Positions 40,079 through 49,540 of a stretch of 64,000 nt of DNA are shown piece by piece. A program made the translations under genes and the position numbers. Each line of letters begins with the position of its first letter. Position 1 is the stretch's first letter. This DNA is from Nocardioides sp. (GTDB taxonomy: Bacteria > Actinomycetota > Actinomycetes > Propionibacteriales > Nocardioidaceae). The notes beneath the pieces are model-generated. The model was not told where the DNA came from and searched no databases. It was given only the letters and a program-made list of their open reading frames with translations. The DNA is taken from positions 20,004 to 84,003 of the forward strand of contig JAUYLL010000075.1 of the NCBI GenBank assembly GCA_030698375.1, in the 5' to 3' direction.

Positions 40079-41343
40079 CGGTCACTCACCGGCCCCAGGA
40101 GGAGCCACTTCCAGGAGTCGTCGCCGAACAGGCCCTGCAGACCGCCCTCGGTGCCCACACGGACGCCGCCGGCGCGTCCGGTCTCGGGGTCGTACGGCGC
40201 CACGCGGTACTGCTGACCGGACTCGTCCCGGCGGCCGCCGTCGACCGGCGGGAACTCGGGCGCGTACTTCGACCCGCGCATGTTCACCGGTGGTCCCTCC
40301 TTGCACCGCGCCCGGCCGAACGGCTCCTTGTCGGACAGGTCGTTCCCTTGGCGCCACTTTCTCGGCGGGAGGTACCCCTCCCGGCACGGTTGCGGGGTGC
40401 TCGCCAACTGGAGGTTGATGTGGCCGAACCCGTCACCGGGGGTGCCTGTGAAGCCGCCGGCGATGAGGCGCGGGAACAGCACCAGCAGCTGTTCGACGGC
40501 GGACAGGCGGGCAGTGATCACCTGGTTCACGCTCACCAGGTTCCCGAGCATGACCGGAAGAGTGGGCTCGACCTGACGGAGCAACGTGTCGACCTCGCGG
40601 GAGAGGGCGGCGCCCCCGGTGAGCGTCGTACGCAGGTCGTCGTCGGAGGCAGCCAGGGCCTGGGCGACGTCACCGAGGTCACGCGCGAAGGATCGGATGT
40701 TCTCCTGCTCGTCGGACTGGGCACGGAGCACGGTCAGCCCGGTGTTCAGCAACGCCGACGTCTCGTCGCTGGCGGCCCGAGCCTCGCGCACGAAGACCGT
40801 GGTGCTGTCGATGAGGCGCTGCAGCGGGCGCCCGGTCCCCTCGAACAGGTCTCCGAGCTCCTCCACCACGACGGCCAGGTCGTCACCGTCGAGGGAGGAG
40901 ACCAGCTCGTCGAGCTGGATCAGCAATGTGTCCTCCTGGACGGGGATGCTGGACTCGTCACCGACCATGACGTCACCGTCCTCGGCGTAGGGCCCCGAGT
41001 CGTCGACGGGCTCGAAGTCGAGGTACTGCTCCCCGACCGCCGAGAGGTTGTGCACGTACATCGGGGAGTCACTGGGAAGCCGGGTGCCCTCGTCGAGCGC
41101 CAGGGTCACCCGGACGTCGTCGCCGTCGACCGCCATGCGGCGGACCTGACCGATCGACACTCCGCGGTAGGTCACGTCGCTGCCCTCGTAGAGACCGCCG
41201 GAGACGGGCAGCATGGCGTGCACCTCGAGCCCACGACCGAGGATCTTGTCGACGATGCCCAGGTAGTTGGCCGCCACGTAGGTGACACCGACCGCGCTGA
41301 GCACGAGGAAGGCCACCAGCCGCATGCGTACGCCGTGCGTCAT
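40075..41343 (-). CDS. mce4F: Mce4F substrate-binding protein
   Basis: 422 residues: N-terminal transmembrane anchor (about 8-28), MCE/MlaD domain (about 38-118, with SGGLYEGSDVTYRGVSIG), a long helical part and a polar C-terminal tail. One of six Mce subunits forming the tunnel that carries sterol to the YrbE4AB permease. 4-bp overlap with mce4E; sixth and last mce gene of the operon. Confidence 0.9.
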   Translation of the reverse strand: MTHGVRMRLVAFLVLSAVGVTYVAANYLGIVDKILGRGLEVHAMLPVSGGLYEGSDVTYRGVSIGQVRRMAVDGDDVRVTLALDEGTRLPSDSPMYVHNLSAVGEQYLDFEPVDDSGPYAEDGDVMVGDESSIPVQEDTLLIQLDELVSSLDGDDLAVVVEELGDLFEGTGRPLQRLIDSTTVFVREARAASDETSALLNTGLTVLRAQSDEQENIRSFARDLGDVAQALAASDDDLRTTLTGGAALSREVDTLLRQVEPTLPVMLGNLVSVNQVITARLSAVEQLLVLFPRLIAGGFTGTPGDGFGHINLQLASTPQPCREGYLPPRKWRQGNDLSDKEPFGRARCKEGPPVNMRGSKYAPEFPPVDGGRRDESGQQYRVAPYDPETGRAGGVRVGTEGGLQGLFGDDSWKWLLLGPVSDR

Positions 41344-42560
41344 TGGCCCAGCCCCCCGCCGAGTAGACCGCCGTCGTTGCCGACCACCCCGCGGTCGTCC
41401 CCGCGCTGACGACGCGGGAGCAGACCGCTCGGCAGCCCGCCGAGCGCGCCGTCGCGGCCCGTGAGCTGCGGGAGCAGGTCAGGCACGGTCGGCAGGTCGG
41501 GGGTCGGAGGCAGGTCAGGGCCCGGGACCTCGGGGACCTCGGGCAGCGGCAGCCCGTCGAGGTCGGGCATCCCGACGGCCTGGAACAGGTTGTCCAGCCG
41601 GATGTCGAGCGCGATCGAGGTGTTCGCGTAGTCACCCTTCACCACGTCGGAGGCCTCCTTGGGGAAGGGGAAGCTGATCATCAGCGCGAGTCCACGCGGG
41701 AACGAGTCGCCGGCCTCGTTGAGGCGGCTCAGCACCGGCCGGAGGTGGCGCAGGACGGCCAGGACGTCGTCGCTGGTCGCGTTCACCACCCTGGTGCCGA
41801 CGCGACCGAGCTCGTCGAGGTCCTCGAGCATGCTGGTCAGCTGCTCGTGCTGGTCGGCCAGCACCCGGGCCGCCGGTCCCAGGGTGTCGATGGCCTCGGT
41901 GAGGGTGTCCCGGCCCTCCTCCAGGGTGGCGGTGAGGTCGTCGACGGCCTCGAGCGCCCGGACGATGTCCTCCTTCTGCTCGTCGAGGCCCCCGACCAAC
42001 GTGTCGAGGTCCCGCAGCAGCGTCCGCAGCCGATCATGGCGACCGGACATCACGGCGTTGAGCTCCCGGGAGATCGTCTGGATCTGACCGACCCCGCCGC
42101 CGGCCAGGAGCATCGACAACGCACCGAGCACCTCCTCGACCTCGGGGTTGCGGCCGGTGGAAGCAAGGTCGATGGAGTCACCATCGCCCAGGCGCCCGGT
42201 CGGCTCGTCCTCCGGCGGTGGCTCGAGAGCGACGAACTTCTCCCCCAGCAGGCTGACCTGGCGAATGTCCGCGACGGCGTTCGCCGGCAGCACGACGTCC
42301 TCCCGCACATGGAGGAGGAGACGAGCGTTCCAGCCGACGCGGTCGACCTCGGCGACCTCGCCCACGGTCACGTCCCCGACCTTCACCGGCGAGCGCGGCA
42401 CCACGTTCAGGACGTCGTGGAAGTCCACGGTGACCTTGATGGCCTCGTCGGCCGAGACCTCCCTGCCCGGCAACGGCAGGTCGTGGACACCCTCGAACTC
42501 GCAGGCGGTGGCTGTGAAGGCCAGCGTCAGCAGCAGGGCGACGACAGGGCGCAGTCTCAT
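41340..42560 (-). CDS. mce4E: Mce4E lipoprotein
   Basis: 406 residues. The N-terminus is a lipoprotein signal with lipobox TATAC (Cys20), as in the E subunits of mycobacterial Mce operons (LprN). MCE domain about 38-118 (VLNVVPRSPVKVGDVTVGEV), helical region to about 320, and a Pro-rich C-terminal stretch with repeated PD/PEVP. Position fifth among the mce genes agrees. 4-bp overlaps on both sides. Confidence 0.9.
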   Translation of the reverse strand: MRLRPVVALLLTLAFTATACEFEGVHDLPLPGREVSADEAIKVTVDFHDVLNVVPRSPVKVGDVTVGEVAEVDRVGWNARLLLHVREDVVLPANAVADIRQVSLLGEKFVALEPPPEDEPTGRLGDGDSIDLASTGRNPEVEEVLGALSMLLAGGGVGQIQTISRELNAVMSGRHDRLRTLLRDLDTLVGGLDEQKEDIVRALEAVDDLTATLEEGRDTLTEAIDTLGPAARVLADQHEQLTSMLEDLDELGRVGTRVVNATSDDVLAVLRHLRPVLSRLNEAGDSFPRGLALMISFPFPKEASDVVKGDYANTSIALDIRLDNLFQAVGMPDLDGLPLPEVPEVPGPDLPPTPDLPTVPDLLPQLTGRDGALGGLPSGLLPRRQRGDDRGVVGNDGGLLGGGLGQ

Positions 42561-43753
42561 CCGCGCGCACCTCCCAGCAGTCCTCGGAGGTCAGGCGCCG
42601 GCGCGTTGATGCCCGGCTGACTGCCCTGGGGAGCCGTCTGGTCCGGCGGCGGCCCGCCGTCGGGGGGGACCTCGCCCTTCGGCAGCCGTTCGATGAGCGC
42701 CTCGAAGATCTGGCACGCCAGGTCGGCGGAGGGGATCTCCGCGTTCTGGACCACGGCGCACAGGAAGCCGTCGAAGTCGTCGGCGTTCGGCCCGATCGCC
42801 ATCCGGCCGCCGATGGAGCCGGTCGGGACGTCGTAGGCGAGGTGCAGGTTGCCGGCGCCGAGAGGGCCCTTCTCGATCGCGGTCGCCAAGGAGTGGCGCT
42901 CGGAGTCGATGATGCCGACCACGTCGGCCAGCGCCTCGAGGTCCGCGGAGAGACCGTCGCGGTTGTCCCGGACGAAGGTGCGGACCTCGCCGGTCGCGCT
43001 GGCCACCGCGGCCAGCACCGCCTGGAGGTCGTCCCGCTCCTCAGAGAGCTGGGCGGACACCGCGCTGAGGCTGCGGATGAAGGAGCGGACCTGCTCGTCG
43101 TTCTCGGCCAGCACCCCGGTGAGCGTGCCCAGCTGGCGCACGGTGGCGAACAGCTCCCCGCTGCCGTCCCCGAAGGTCTCCGCAGCGGCCGCCATCTCCT
43201 TGAGGGCGGCGTTGCCCGCACCGCCGTTGTCCTCGAGCGCGGCCCGGCCTGCGACCAGGAACTCGTTGAGGGTGCCGTCCTCGTTCACGCCGTTCGGTCC
43301 CAGGGCCTCGGAGAGGTCGACCAGGCTGGCGAAGATCCTGTCCAGCTCGACCGGGACCGCCGTCGACCGCAGGTCGATCTCGGCGCCGTCGGCGAGCACC
43401 TCGCCGCCCGTGTAGGCCGGTGTCAGTTGGACGTAGCGGTCGGCCACCAAGGTCGGGGTGATCACCACCGCCTGGGCATCAGCCGGCACGTCGTACGCCG
43501 CGTCGTACTCCATCTCCACCCGCACCGAGCCGCCCTGGGGGACCACAGCGGTGACCACCCCGACGCCGACGCCGAGGATCCGCACCTCCGATCCCTCGTA
43601 GATGCTGACCGCACGGGAGAAGTCGGCCGACACGGTCTTGGTGTCGCCGGACCCAACGAAGGTGATCACCGATGCTGCAACCAGCAGGACGACGACCAGC
43701 GCCGCCACTCCGCGGCGGGTCCCCCACGCTCCCAGGGCTGACAGTCGGCTCAT
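42557..43753 (-). CDS. mce4D: Mce4D substrate-binding protein
   Basis: 398 residues with an N-terminal membrane anchor (about 15-34), MCE domain (about 40-115: VSIYEGSEVRILGVGVG), a long helical region, and a Pro/Gln-rich disordered tail after about 350. Fourth mce gene of the operon. It shares one base with the mce4C stop (TGATG) and overlaps mce4E by 4 bp. Confidence 0.9.
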   Translation of the reverse strand: MSRLSALGAWGTRRGVAALVVVLLVAASVITFVGSGDTKTVSADFSRAVSIYEGSEVRILGVGVGVVTAVVPQGGSVRVEMEYDAAYDVPADAQAVVITPTLVADRYVQLTPAYTGGEVLADGAEIDLRSTAVPVELDRIFASLVDLSEALGPNGVNEDGTLNEFLVAGRAALEDNGGAGNAALKEMAAAAETFGDGSGELFATVRQLGTLTGVLAENDEQVRSFIRSLSAVSAQLSEERDDLQAVLAAVASATGEVRTFVRDNRDGLSADLEALADVVGIIDSERHSLATAIEKGPLGAGNLHLAYDVPTGSIGGRMAIGPNADDFDGFLCAVVQNAEIPSADLACQIFEALIERLPKGEVPPDGGPPPDQTAPQGSQPGINAPAPDLRGLLGGARG

Positions 43754-44748
43754 CAGAAGTCACCTCCGGAGGACGGGACGAACTCGCCCGTCGAGAAGCC
43801 GAGGAGGTTGACCACGTAGCCGTCGAACCAGGGTCCGGTGCCGACGATGTTGCCGAGGATGTCGGCGTAGGGGCCGAGCCGCGCCACGGTCTCCTTCAGT
43901 TCCTTCCGCTTGTCCTGCAAGGTGCCGAGGAGGGTCCGGACCTCGCTCAGGGCAGGGCCGATCTGGTCGCGGTTGTCGGCCGCCAGTCCCTCCAGGTGGA
44001 CGGCGAGACGGCGCGCGTGGACGAGCAGCCGGCTGATCGCCTCGCGACGGGCCTGCAGCTCGGAGAAGACCAGGTCCCCGCTGCGCATCAGCCGCGCCAG
44101 CTCGGTGCTGCGGTCCGCCAGGAGCTCGGTGACCGAGTCTGCCCTGCGCAGCAGCTCCTGCAGCTCTTCGTCGCGCGACGACACCGTGCGCGACAACCGG
44201 GCAATGCCGTCGAAGCTGCCCCGGATCTCGCCGCTGGAACCGGTCAGCGTCTGGCCGACCACGTCGAGCGCCTCGGTGAGCTGGTCGGTGTCGATCCCCT
44301 CGGTGGTCTCGGTGAGGTCGCCGAGCACCCCGACGATGTCGTAGGCGGACTCGGTCCGCTCGAGCGGGATCACCTCGTCCGAGGCGAGCTGCTGGTCGCC
44401 CTCCGGGGTGAGCTCGAGGTACTTCTCCCCGAGCAGGTTGAGCACCTTGACGGCCGCCCGGCTCCGGTCGCCGACCTCGATGCCGTGGTCGACCTCGAAG
44501 GTGGCGACGACCCGGTCGCCCTGCACCTCGAGGTCCTGCACCCGGCCCGAGCGGATCCCGGCGACCTGCACCATGTTGCCGACCCGCAACCCGCTGGCGT
44601 CGCTGAGCTCGGCCCGGTGGGTCTCGCCCCCGAACCCGGGGAACTGGCTCAGGTTGAAGGTGGCGACGAGCACCACGAGCATCACCGCGAGCGTCACCGC
44701 GCCCAGCCGGAGCACCTGTGCGTCGCTGCGATCGCGTCCGCCGGTCAT
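43753..44748 (-). CDS. mce4C: Mce4C substrate-binding protein
   Basis: 331 residues from the ATG at 44748, which overlaps the mce4B stop by 4 bp; the frame is open further upstream but that part is mce4B shadow. Membrane anchor about 14-33, MCE domain about 42-120 (ASGLRVGNMVQVAGIRSGRV) and coiled helical region to the C-terminus. Third mce gene. Confidence 0.9.
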   Translation of the reverse strand: MTGGRDRSDAQVLRLGAVTLAVMLVVLVATFNLSQFPGFGGETHRAELSDASGLRVGNMVQVAGIRSGRVQDLEVQGDRVVATFEVDHGIEVGDRSRAAVKVLNLLGEKYLELTPEGDQQLASDEVIPLERTESAYDIVGVLGDLTETTEGIDTDQLTEALDVVGQTLTGSSGEIRGSFDGIARLSRTVSSRDEELQELLRRADSVTELLADRSTELARLMRSGDLVFSELQARREAISRLLVHARRLAVHLEGLAADNRDQIGPALSEVRTLLGTLQDKRKELKETVARLGPYADILGNIVGTGPWFDGYVVNLLGFSTGEFVPSSGGDF

Positions 44749-45809
44749 CGCTGACACCTCGGGGCCGTGCTCGAGAGGGCGATGCTGTTCAGCTGACGTT
44801 GGAGCTGGGCCACGCCCGGTCCCTTCAGCGCGGGCAGGGTGATCTGGCCCTTCACGTCGCAGAGGTAGTAGTTGTACCAAGACCCGTAGGTGCCGGTGCG
44901 GGTCTGGTCCTTGAGCGCCTGCGGCAGTCGCTCGAGGAGCTCGACCAGCACGGCCTCGTTCTTCGGCTGGTTGAGGCGGGTGGCCAGCTCGCGCAGCTCC
45001 GCGATGTCACGACGCAACAACGGGCGTCCCTCCTCCAGGAGGTCGGCGAGCACCTGGCTCAGCCCGCCCACGCTGTCGACGGCCTCACCGATGACCTCAC
45101 GGTCCTGGGCCAGGGAGCCCATCCAGCGATCGAGCTCGACGACCAGGGTGTCGAGCTCGCCGTGGCGGTCATCGACGGTGGTCAGCACCGAGGTCAGGTT
45201 GTCGACCACCTGACCGATCAGCTGGTCGCGGTCGGCCAGGTGGGAGGTCAGGGACGCGGTGTTGGCCAGGAGGCTCTCGACCGTGCCGCTCTCCCCTTGC
45301 AGCGTGCGCACGATGTTGAGCGACAGCTCGTTGACCTGGGCTGGCTGGAGTGCCTCGAACAACGGCCGGAACCCGCTGAACAGCGCACTCAGGTCCAGTG
45401 CGGGCCGGGTGTTCTCGACCGGGATCGTGGCACCCGGCTCGATCTCCTCGGCGTCCGGGGCACCCCGCTCGAGCGCGAGGTAACGGTCACCGACGAGGTT
45501 GAGGAAACGGATCTCGGCGCGGCTGGCCTTCGTCAACTGGAGGCCTTCATGGGCCCGGAACGTCACCAGCGCCCGGGAGCCGTCGACGATCTCGACCGAG
45601 CGCACGTCGCCGACCTTCACGCCCGCGACCCGGACGTCGTCACCCTTGTCGAGCATGCTGGCAGTGGTGAACTCCGCTTGGTACTCGCTGGTCGAACCGA
45701 AGCCGATGTTGCCCATGATCACCACGAGCAGGCCAGTGAAGAACAGGGAGACGACGGTGAAGATGGCGAGCTTCACCGCTGCTGTTGCTGTCGTGCGTCC
45801 TCGGCTCAC
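44745..45809 (-). CDS. mce4B: Mce4B substrate-binding protein
   Basis: 354 residues from the GTG at 45809 overlapping the mce4A stop by 4 bp. Membrane anchor about 12-33, MCE domain about 40-120 (ASMLDKGDDVRVAGVKVG), helical region, and a C-terminal part with YNYYLCDVKG typical of B subunits. Second mce gene. Confidence 0.9.
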   Translation of the reverse strand: MSRGRTTATAAVKLAIFTVVSLFFTGLLVVIMGNIGFGSTSEYQAEFTTASMLDKGDDVRVAGVKVGDVRSVEIVDGSRALVTFRAHEGLQLTKASRAEIRFLNLVGDRYLALERGAPDAEEIEPGATIPVENTRPALDLSALFSGFRPLFEALQPAQVNELSLNIVRTLQGESGTVESLLANTASLTSHLADRDQLIGQVVDNLTSVLTTVDDRHGELDTLVVELDRWMGSLAQDREVIGEAVDSVGGLSQVLADLLEEGRPLLRRDIAELRELATRLNQPKNEAVLVELLERLPQALKDQTRTGTYGSWYNYYLCDVKGQITLPALKGPGVAQLQRQLNSIALSSTAPRCQR

Positions 45810-47134
45810 GAGGTCACCTCCGTCCCCCGGAGCAAGGGCCCGTGCAGGAGGGTGGCCAGCGACCCGAAGTCGGTGACCGGTCGACCGGTCCGCTCGGCCA
45901 GCAGGGCATTGACCACTCCCTGCTCGGCCCGGGTCCCGGCGTATCCGTTGCCGGGGCCGGTGCTCAGGAGCTGGGCGAGGTCCTCGGGGAGGATCCCGTA
46001 CGGCGCCTGGCTCTGCCGGGGCGCGGAGTCCTTGTCGCTGCCGTCCTTGATGTCCTCCGGTCCGATCGGGACAGGGGGGTTCGGCAGTCCCGAGCACCAC
46101 GGGCCCCGCCGGTCGGCGTACTTGGGCTTGTCGTCCTTGGTGTAGGACTCCTTCTGCGAGGCGCCGACCTCCATGGCCTGGCGGATCGTGTCGCCCCGGA
46201 AGATCTCTGCGAGCCGGTCGGTGTAGCGGTCCAGCCCGCGGAGCAGGCAGGGGTACTGAGGCGCATAGGTGTCGAGGAGGCGCAGCAGGGGACGCGAGAC
46301 CTCCCCGAAGGAGATCAGGCCCTCGCGGTTGTCGCGGAGCACCCGCGCCCCGGTGCGCGCGACCCCGCCGACGTCGTCGAAGAAGCGGCCCAGCTCGGCC
46401 TGCTGGTCGACGACGGTCGCACCCGTGACGGTGAGACCGTCGAGCGCACGCAGCAGGTCGGGAGTCGCGTCGCGGTAGACGTCGGCGACCTCGGCGAGCA
46501 ACCGGAGGTCCTCCTGCAGCACCGGCAGGTCCTCGTTGGTGTCCGCCACCACGACGCCGAGGTCCTCCAGCATGCTCCCCAGCCCCTCGCCTCGGCCCTC
46601 GAGGGCCCGGGCCAGCTCTCCCAACGTCCTGTTGAGGTCCCCGGGTCGGACCGCGCGCAGGAGCGGGAAGAGGTTGGCGAGGATCCGGTTGAGCTCGACG
46701 TTCGTCGTGACCCGGTCCGGACCGATGACCGCACCGTCCTCGATCGGGTCGGCAGTCGAGCCCTGGGGCCGCTGGAGGGCGACGTACTTCTGCCCGAACA
46801 GGGTCGTGGGGAGGATCTCCACCGTGGCGTCGGACGGGACCTGGCGCGCCGCCGCGGGTCGCAACCCCAGGGTGATCTCGGCCAGGTCGTCGCGGAACCC
46901 GACGGCGCGCACCTGTCCGACCAGCACGCCGTTGACCCGGACATCGCCGAATCGTTGGAGCTGGAGGCCCGCCCGGTCGGCCTGGACGGTCACGAGCGTG
47001 ACCGGCTCGAAGACCTTCTGATAGATCGCGATCGACAGCCCGATGAGCAACGACATCGACGTCAGCATCACGACGCCAAAGAACGCCAGCCGCCGGTGCT
47101 CGCGGGGAGTGTCGTGGATGATGTTCACGAACAT
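45806..47134 (-). CDS. mce4A: Mce4A substrate-binding protein
   Basis: 442 residues: membrane anchor about 18-38, MCE domain about 44-122 (RAGLQLQRFGDVRVNGVLVGQV), long helical region to about 300, and a polar C-terminal tail with two Cys (CLLRG, WCSG). First mce gene after the permeases. It starts 4 bp after the yrbE4B stop, the only gap in an otherwise overlapping operon. Confidence 0.9.
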   Translation of the reverse strand: MFVNIIHDTPREHRRLAFFGVVMLTSMSLLIGLSIAIYQKVFEPVTLVTVQADRAGLQLQRFGDVRVNGVLVGQVRAVGFRDDLAEITLGLRPAAARQVPSDATVEILPTTLFGQKYVALQRPQGSTADPIEDGAVIGPDRVTTNVELNRILANLFPLLRAVRPGDLNRTLGELARALEGRGEGLGSMLEDLGVVVADTNEDLPVLQEDLRLLAEVADVYRDATPDLLRALDGLTVTGATVVDQQAELGRFFDDVGGVARTGARVLRDNREGLISFGEVSRPLLRLLDTYAPQYPCLLRGLDRYTDRLAEIFRGDTIRQAMEVGASQKESYTKDDKPKYADRRGPWCSGLPNPPVPIGPEDIKDGSDKDSAPRQSQAPYGILPEDLAQLLSTGPGNGYAGTRAEQGVVNALLAERTGRPVTDFGSLATLLHGPLLRGTEVTS

Positions 47135-47138
47135 CGCG

Positions 47139-48053
47139 TCACCCCGTGATCCGGACAGTCGTCGTCGAGCCCCAGATGGCGAAGCTGAGAAAGAAGTTCG
47201 CCACGACGATCGTCACGATCGAGCTGCGGATCGCCTTGCCGACCGCCATCCCTACGCCGGCGGGTCCGCCCGAGGCGGTGTATCCGTAATAACAGTGGAT
47301 CAGGATGACCGCTACCGCAAGCACGATGAGCTTCACGAAGGACCAGAGGATGTCGACCGGGGGCAGGAACGCCATGAAGTAGTGGTCGTAGGTGCCGGCC
47401 GACTGACCGTAGATGTGGAGCGTGATCAGCCGAGGGGCCAGGTAGGAGGACGCGAGCGCGACGACGTACAGCGGCACGACCGCGATGAAGCCCGCGATCA
47501 TCCGGGTGGTGACGAGGTAGGGCATCGACGGCACCCCCATGACCTCGAGCGCGTCGACCTCCTCGCTGATGCGCATCGCCCCCAGTCGCGCCGTATAGCC
47601 GCACCCGACCGTCGCGGCCAGCGCGATCGCGGCGACCAGCGGCGCGACCTCGCGGGTGTTGAAGAAGGCCGAGATGAATGCGGTGAACTTGCCGACCCCG
47701 AGCTGGCTCAGGGACGCGTAGCCCTGGATGCCGACCTCGGTGCCGGCGAAGAAGGCCAGGAAGGCGATCACTCCGGCGGTGCCCGCGATCAGCGTCAGAC
47801 CGCCGGCGCCGAAGGCCACCTCGGCCAGGGTGTTGGCGATCTCGCGCCGGTAGCGGCGGAGCGCACGAGGGGTCCACGCCAGCGCGCGGGCGTAGAAGAG
47901 CAGCTGGTCGCCGTACTCCTCCAGCCGGAGCCGCTGGGCCTTGGCGGCAGAGCCGACCATCTCACCGACACGCTCCCCGAGGCGTGGGGAGCTCCGCGTC
48001 GGCGAGGGCGGGGCTTCGCGACGTTGCTCGGGACTGGAGACGGTGGAGGACAT
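47139..48053 (-). CDS. yrbE4B: YrbE4B (MlaE-type) permease
   Basis: 304 residues, integral membrane permease of the Mce transporter with about five to six helices. An N-terminal cytosolic stretch of about 70 residues precedes them. The MlaE-family signature EEVDALEVMGVPSMPYLVTTRM is recognisable in segments, as is GCGYTARLGAMRISEE. It pairs with YrbE4A; the ATPase (MceG-type) is not in the window. Its ATG shares one base with the yrbE4A stop. Confidence 0.92.
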   Translation of the reverse strand: MSSTVSSPEQRREAPPSPTRSSPRLGERVGEMVGSAAKAQRLRLEEYGDQLLFYARALAWTPRALRRYRREIANTLAEVAFGAGGLTLIAGTAGVIAFLAFFAGTEVGIQGYASLSQLGVGKFTAFISAFFNTREVAPLVAAIALAATVGCGYTARLGAMRISEEVDALEVMGVPSMPYLVTTRMIAGFIAVVPLYVVALASSYLAPRLITLHIYGQSAGTYDHYFMAFLPPVDILWSFVKLIVLAVAVILIHCYYGYTASGGPAGVGMAVGKAIRSSIVTIVVANFFLSFAIWGSTTTVRITG

Positions 48054-48826
48054 CACAACCCCGGAGGGGGCACCACCTGGAAGTAGAGGGCGGTGATGAT
48101 GGCGTTCACGAAGAACAGCAGCATGAACGCGACGATCACCGTCTCGTTGACCGCCTTGCCGACGCCGAGCGGGCCGCCTCCGGCGTTCAGGCCCTTGAAG
48201 GCACCCACGATCGCCGCCAGCCAGCCGAAGATCGCGGCCTTGCCGATCGCGATCCACAGGTCCGGCAGCGTGGCCAGGGCGGTGAAGGAGGCGAAGAACG
48301 CGCCCGCGGATCCGTCCTGCACGATGACGGTGAAGAAGTAGCCCCCGAAGATGCCCGCGGAGATCACGATCCCGATGATCATGACGGACACGAAGGTGGT
48401 GGCGACCACCCGCGGCGCGACCAGGCGGGCGAGCGGGTCGATGCCCAGGACCTCCATCGCGTCGATCTCCTCGCGGATCTTGCGCGCTCCGAGGTCCGAG
48501 CAGATCGCGGAGCCGGCAGCGCCGGCGATGATGAGCGCAGCCGCGATGGGTGCCGCCTCGCGCACGACGGCGAGCACGGCGGTCGCACCGGCGAACGACT
48601 GCGCCCCGAGCTGTCCTGTCAGGCTGCCGACCTGCAACGAGATGACCGCGCCGAACGGGATCGAGACCAGGATGGTCGGCAGCAGCGTGACGCTGGTGAT
48701 GAACCACGCCTGCTCGATGAACTCGCGGGTCTGGAACCGCGTGGTGAAGATCCTGACCGTGACGTCGACGACCATGGCTGTGAGGGCGCCCGGGCCGCGC
48801 ACCACCGACTGCAGCGACGACGCCAT
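48053..48826 (-). CDS. yrbE4A: YrbE4A (MlaE-type) permease
   Basis: 257-residue membrane permease, first gene of the ten-gene mce4 operon. MlaE signature REEIDAMEVLGIDPLARLVAPR plus SAICSDLGARKI; about five hydrophobic helices. GGGGGAGG lies 5 nt before the ATG. A KstR-like box is 62 nt upstream, matching mce4 control in Mtb. Confidence 0.93.
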   Translation of the reverse strand: MASSLQSVVRGPGALTAMVVDVTVRIFTTRFQTREFIEQAWFITSVTLLPTILVSIPFGAVISLQVGSLTGQLGAQSFAGATAVLAVVREAAPIAAALIIAGAAGSAICSDLGARKIREEIDAMEVLGIDPLARLVAPRVVATTFVSVMIIGIVISAGIFGGYFFTVIVQDGSAGAFFASFTALATLPDLWIAIGKAAIFGWLAAIVGAFKGLNAGGGPLGVGKAVNETVIVAFMLLFFVNAIITALYFQVVPPPGL

Positions 48827-48887
48827 GGAACCTCCCCCCTGCCGATATGCGCCGGAAGGTCCGGTTCGTCCAGCAGTTCGGCAATGC

Positions 48888-48901
48888 TAGAACGTGTTCT
48901 T
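48888..48901. promoter_or_regulatory. KstR operator upstream of mce4 (one mismatch)
   Basis: TAGAACGTGTTCTT matches TnnAACnnGTTnnA except the last position. It lies between the hemerythrin gene stop and yrbE4A, the expected place for control of the whole sterol importer. Confidence 0.8.
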
Positions 48902-48928
48902 GGTCACGACAACCCGCAGGTCACGCGG

Positions 48929-49489
48929 TCAGTCCTCGTCCAGGAGGCCCTCCCGCCCGGCCTGGGCAACGATCTCCCGGACCTGCTCCAGGCTGCCGCA
49001 ACCCGCGTCGATGGCCGCGTTGCGGGCCGTGGCGAAGTGCTCCCCCAGGCGCGCGCGGACATCGGCGCGGACGTCGTCCCGAGCGGGGTTAAGGATCGAC
49101 AGCTCCTCCTCGGTAAGGTGGTGGTTGACCGCAGTGGCCAGGGCCTCGACGGCCTCGTCGAACTCCTCGCCCTCGCACTCCTCGAGCTCAAGCACCTCCA
49201 GCAGCGCCTCGTGGCCCTCCGCGTGCTCCTCCTCGCCGTGCTCGGCCTCGTGGTCGGAGATGGCGTCCTTGCGCCGCAGGGTCGGGTAGACCTTCTCCTC
49301 CTCGGCCCGCGCGTGGGCGACATGGAGCTCAGAGAACGCTCGGCGGACCGCGTCCCGGTCAGCACTGGCGTCGCGCAGCTGGCGCAGCAGGTCCTCGAAG
49401 AGGCGGTGGTCGGCGAGGATCAGCTCGACGACGTCACCGGAGACGGGACGGCCGAGGTCGATCGGGGTGCGGGGCGCAGGAGCAGTCAT
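48929..49489 (-). CDS. Hemerythrin HHE-domain protein
   Basis: 186 residues with hemerythrin-like helical bundles. Candidate di-iron ligands are DHRLFEDLL (first HHE), HVAHARAEEEKVYP, HEAEHGEEEHAEGH and NHHLTEEE. Possible oxygen, NO or redox sensing. It ends 28 nt before the mce4 KstR box but has its own upstream region, so it is likely not part of the steroid regulon. Confidence 0.82.
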   Translation of the reverse strand: MTAPAPRTPIDLGRPVSGDVVELILADHRLFEDLLRQLRDASADRDAVRRAFSELHVAHARAEEEKVYPTLRRKDAISDHEAEHGEEEHAEGHEALLEVLELEECEGEEFDEAVEALATAVNHHLTEEELSILNPARDDVRADVRARLGEHFATARNAAIDAGCGSLEQVREIVAQAGREGLLDED

Positions 49490-49540
49490 GCCGCGCTTCC
49501 TACCCCCGTCGGACCGCCGCCATGCCGCGTCCGGCGTACC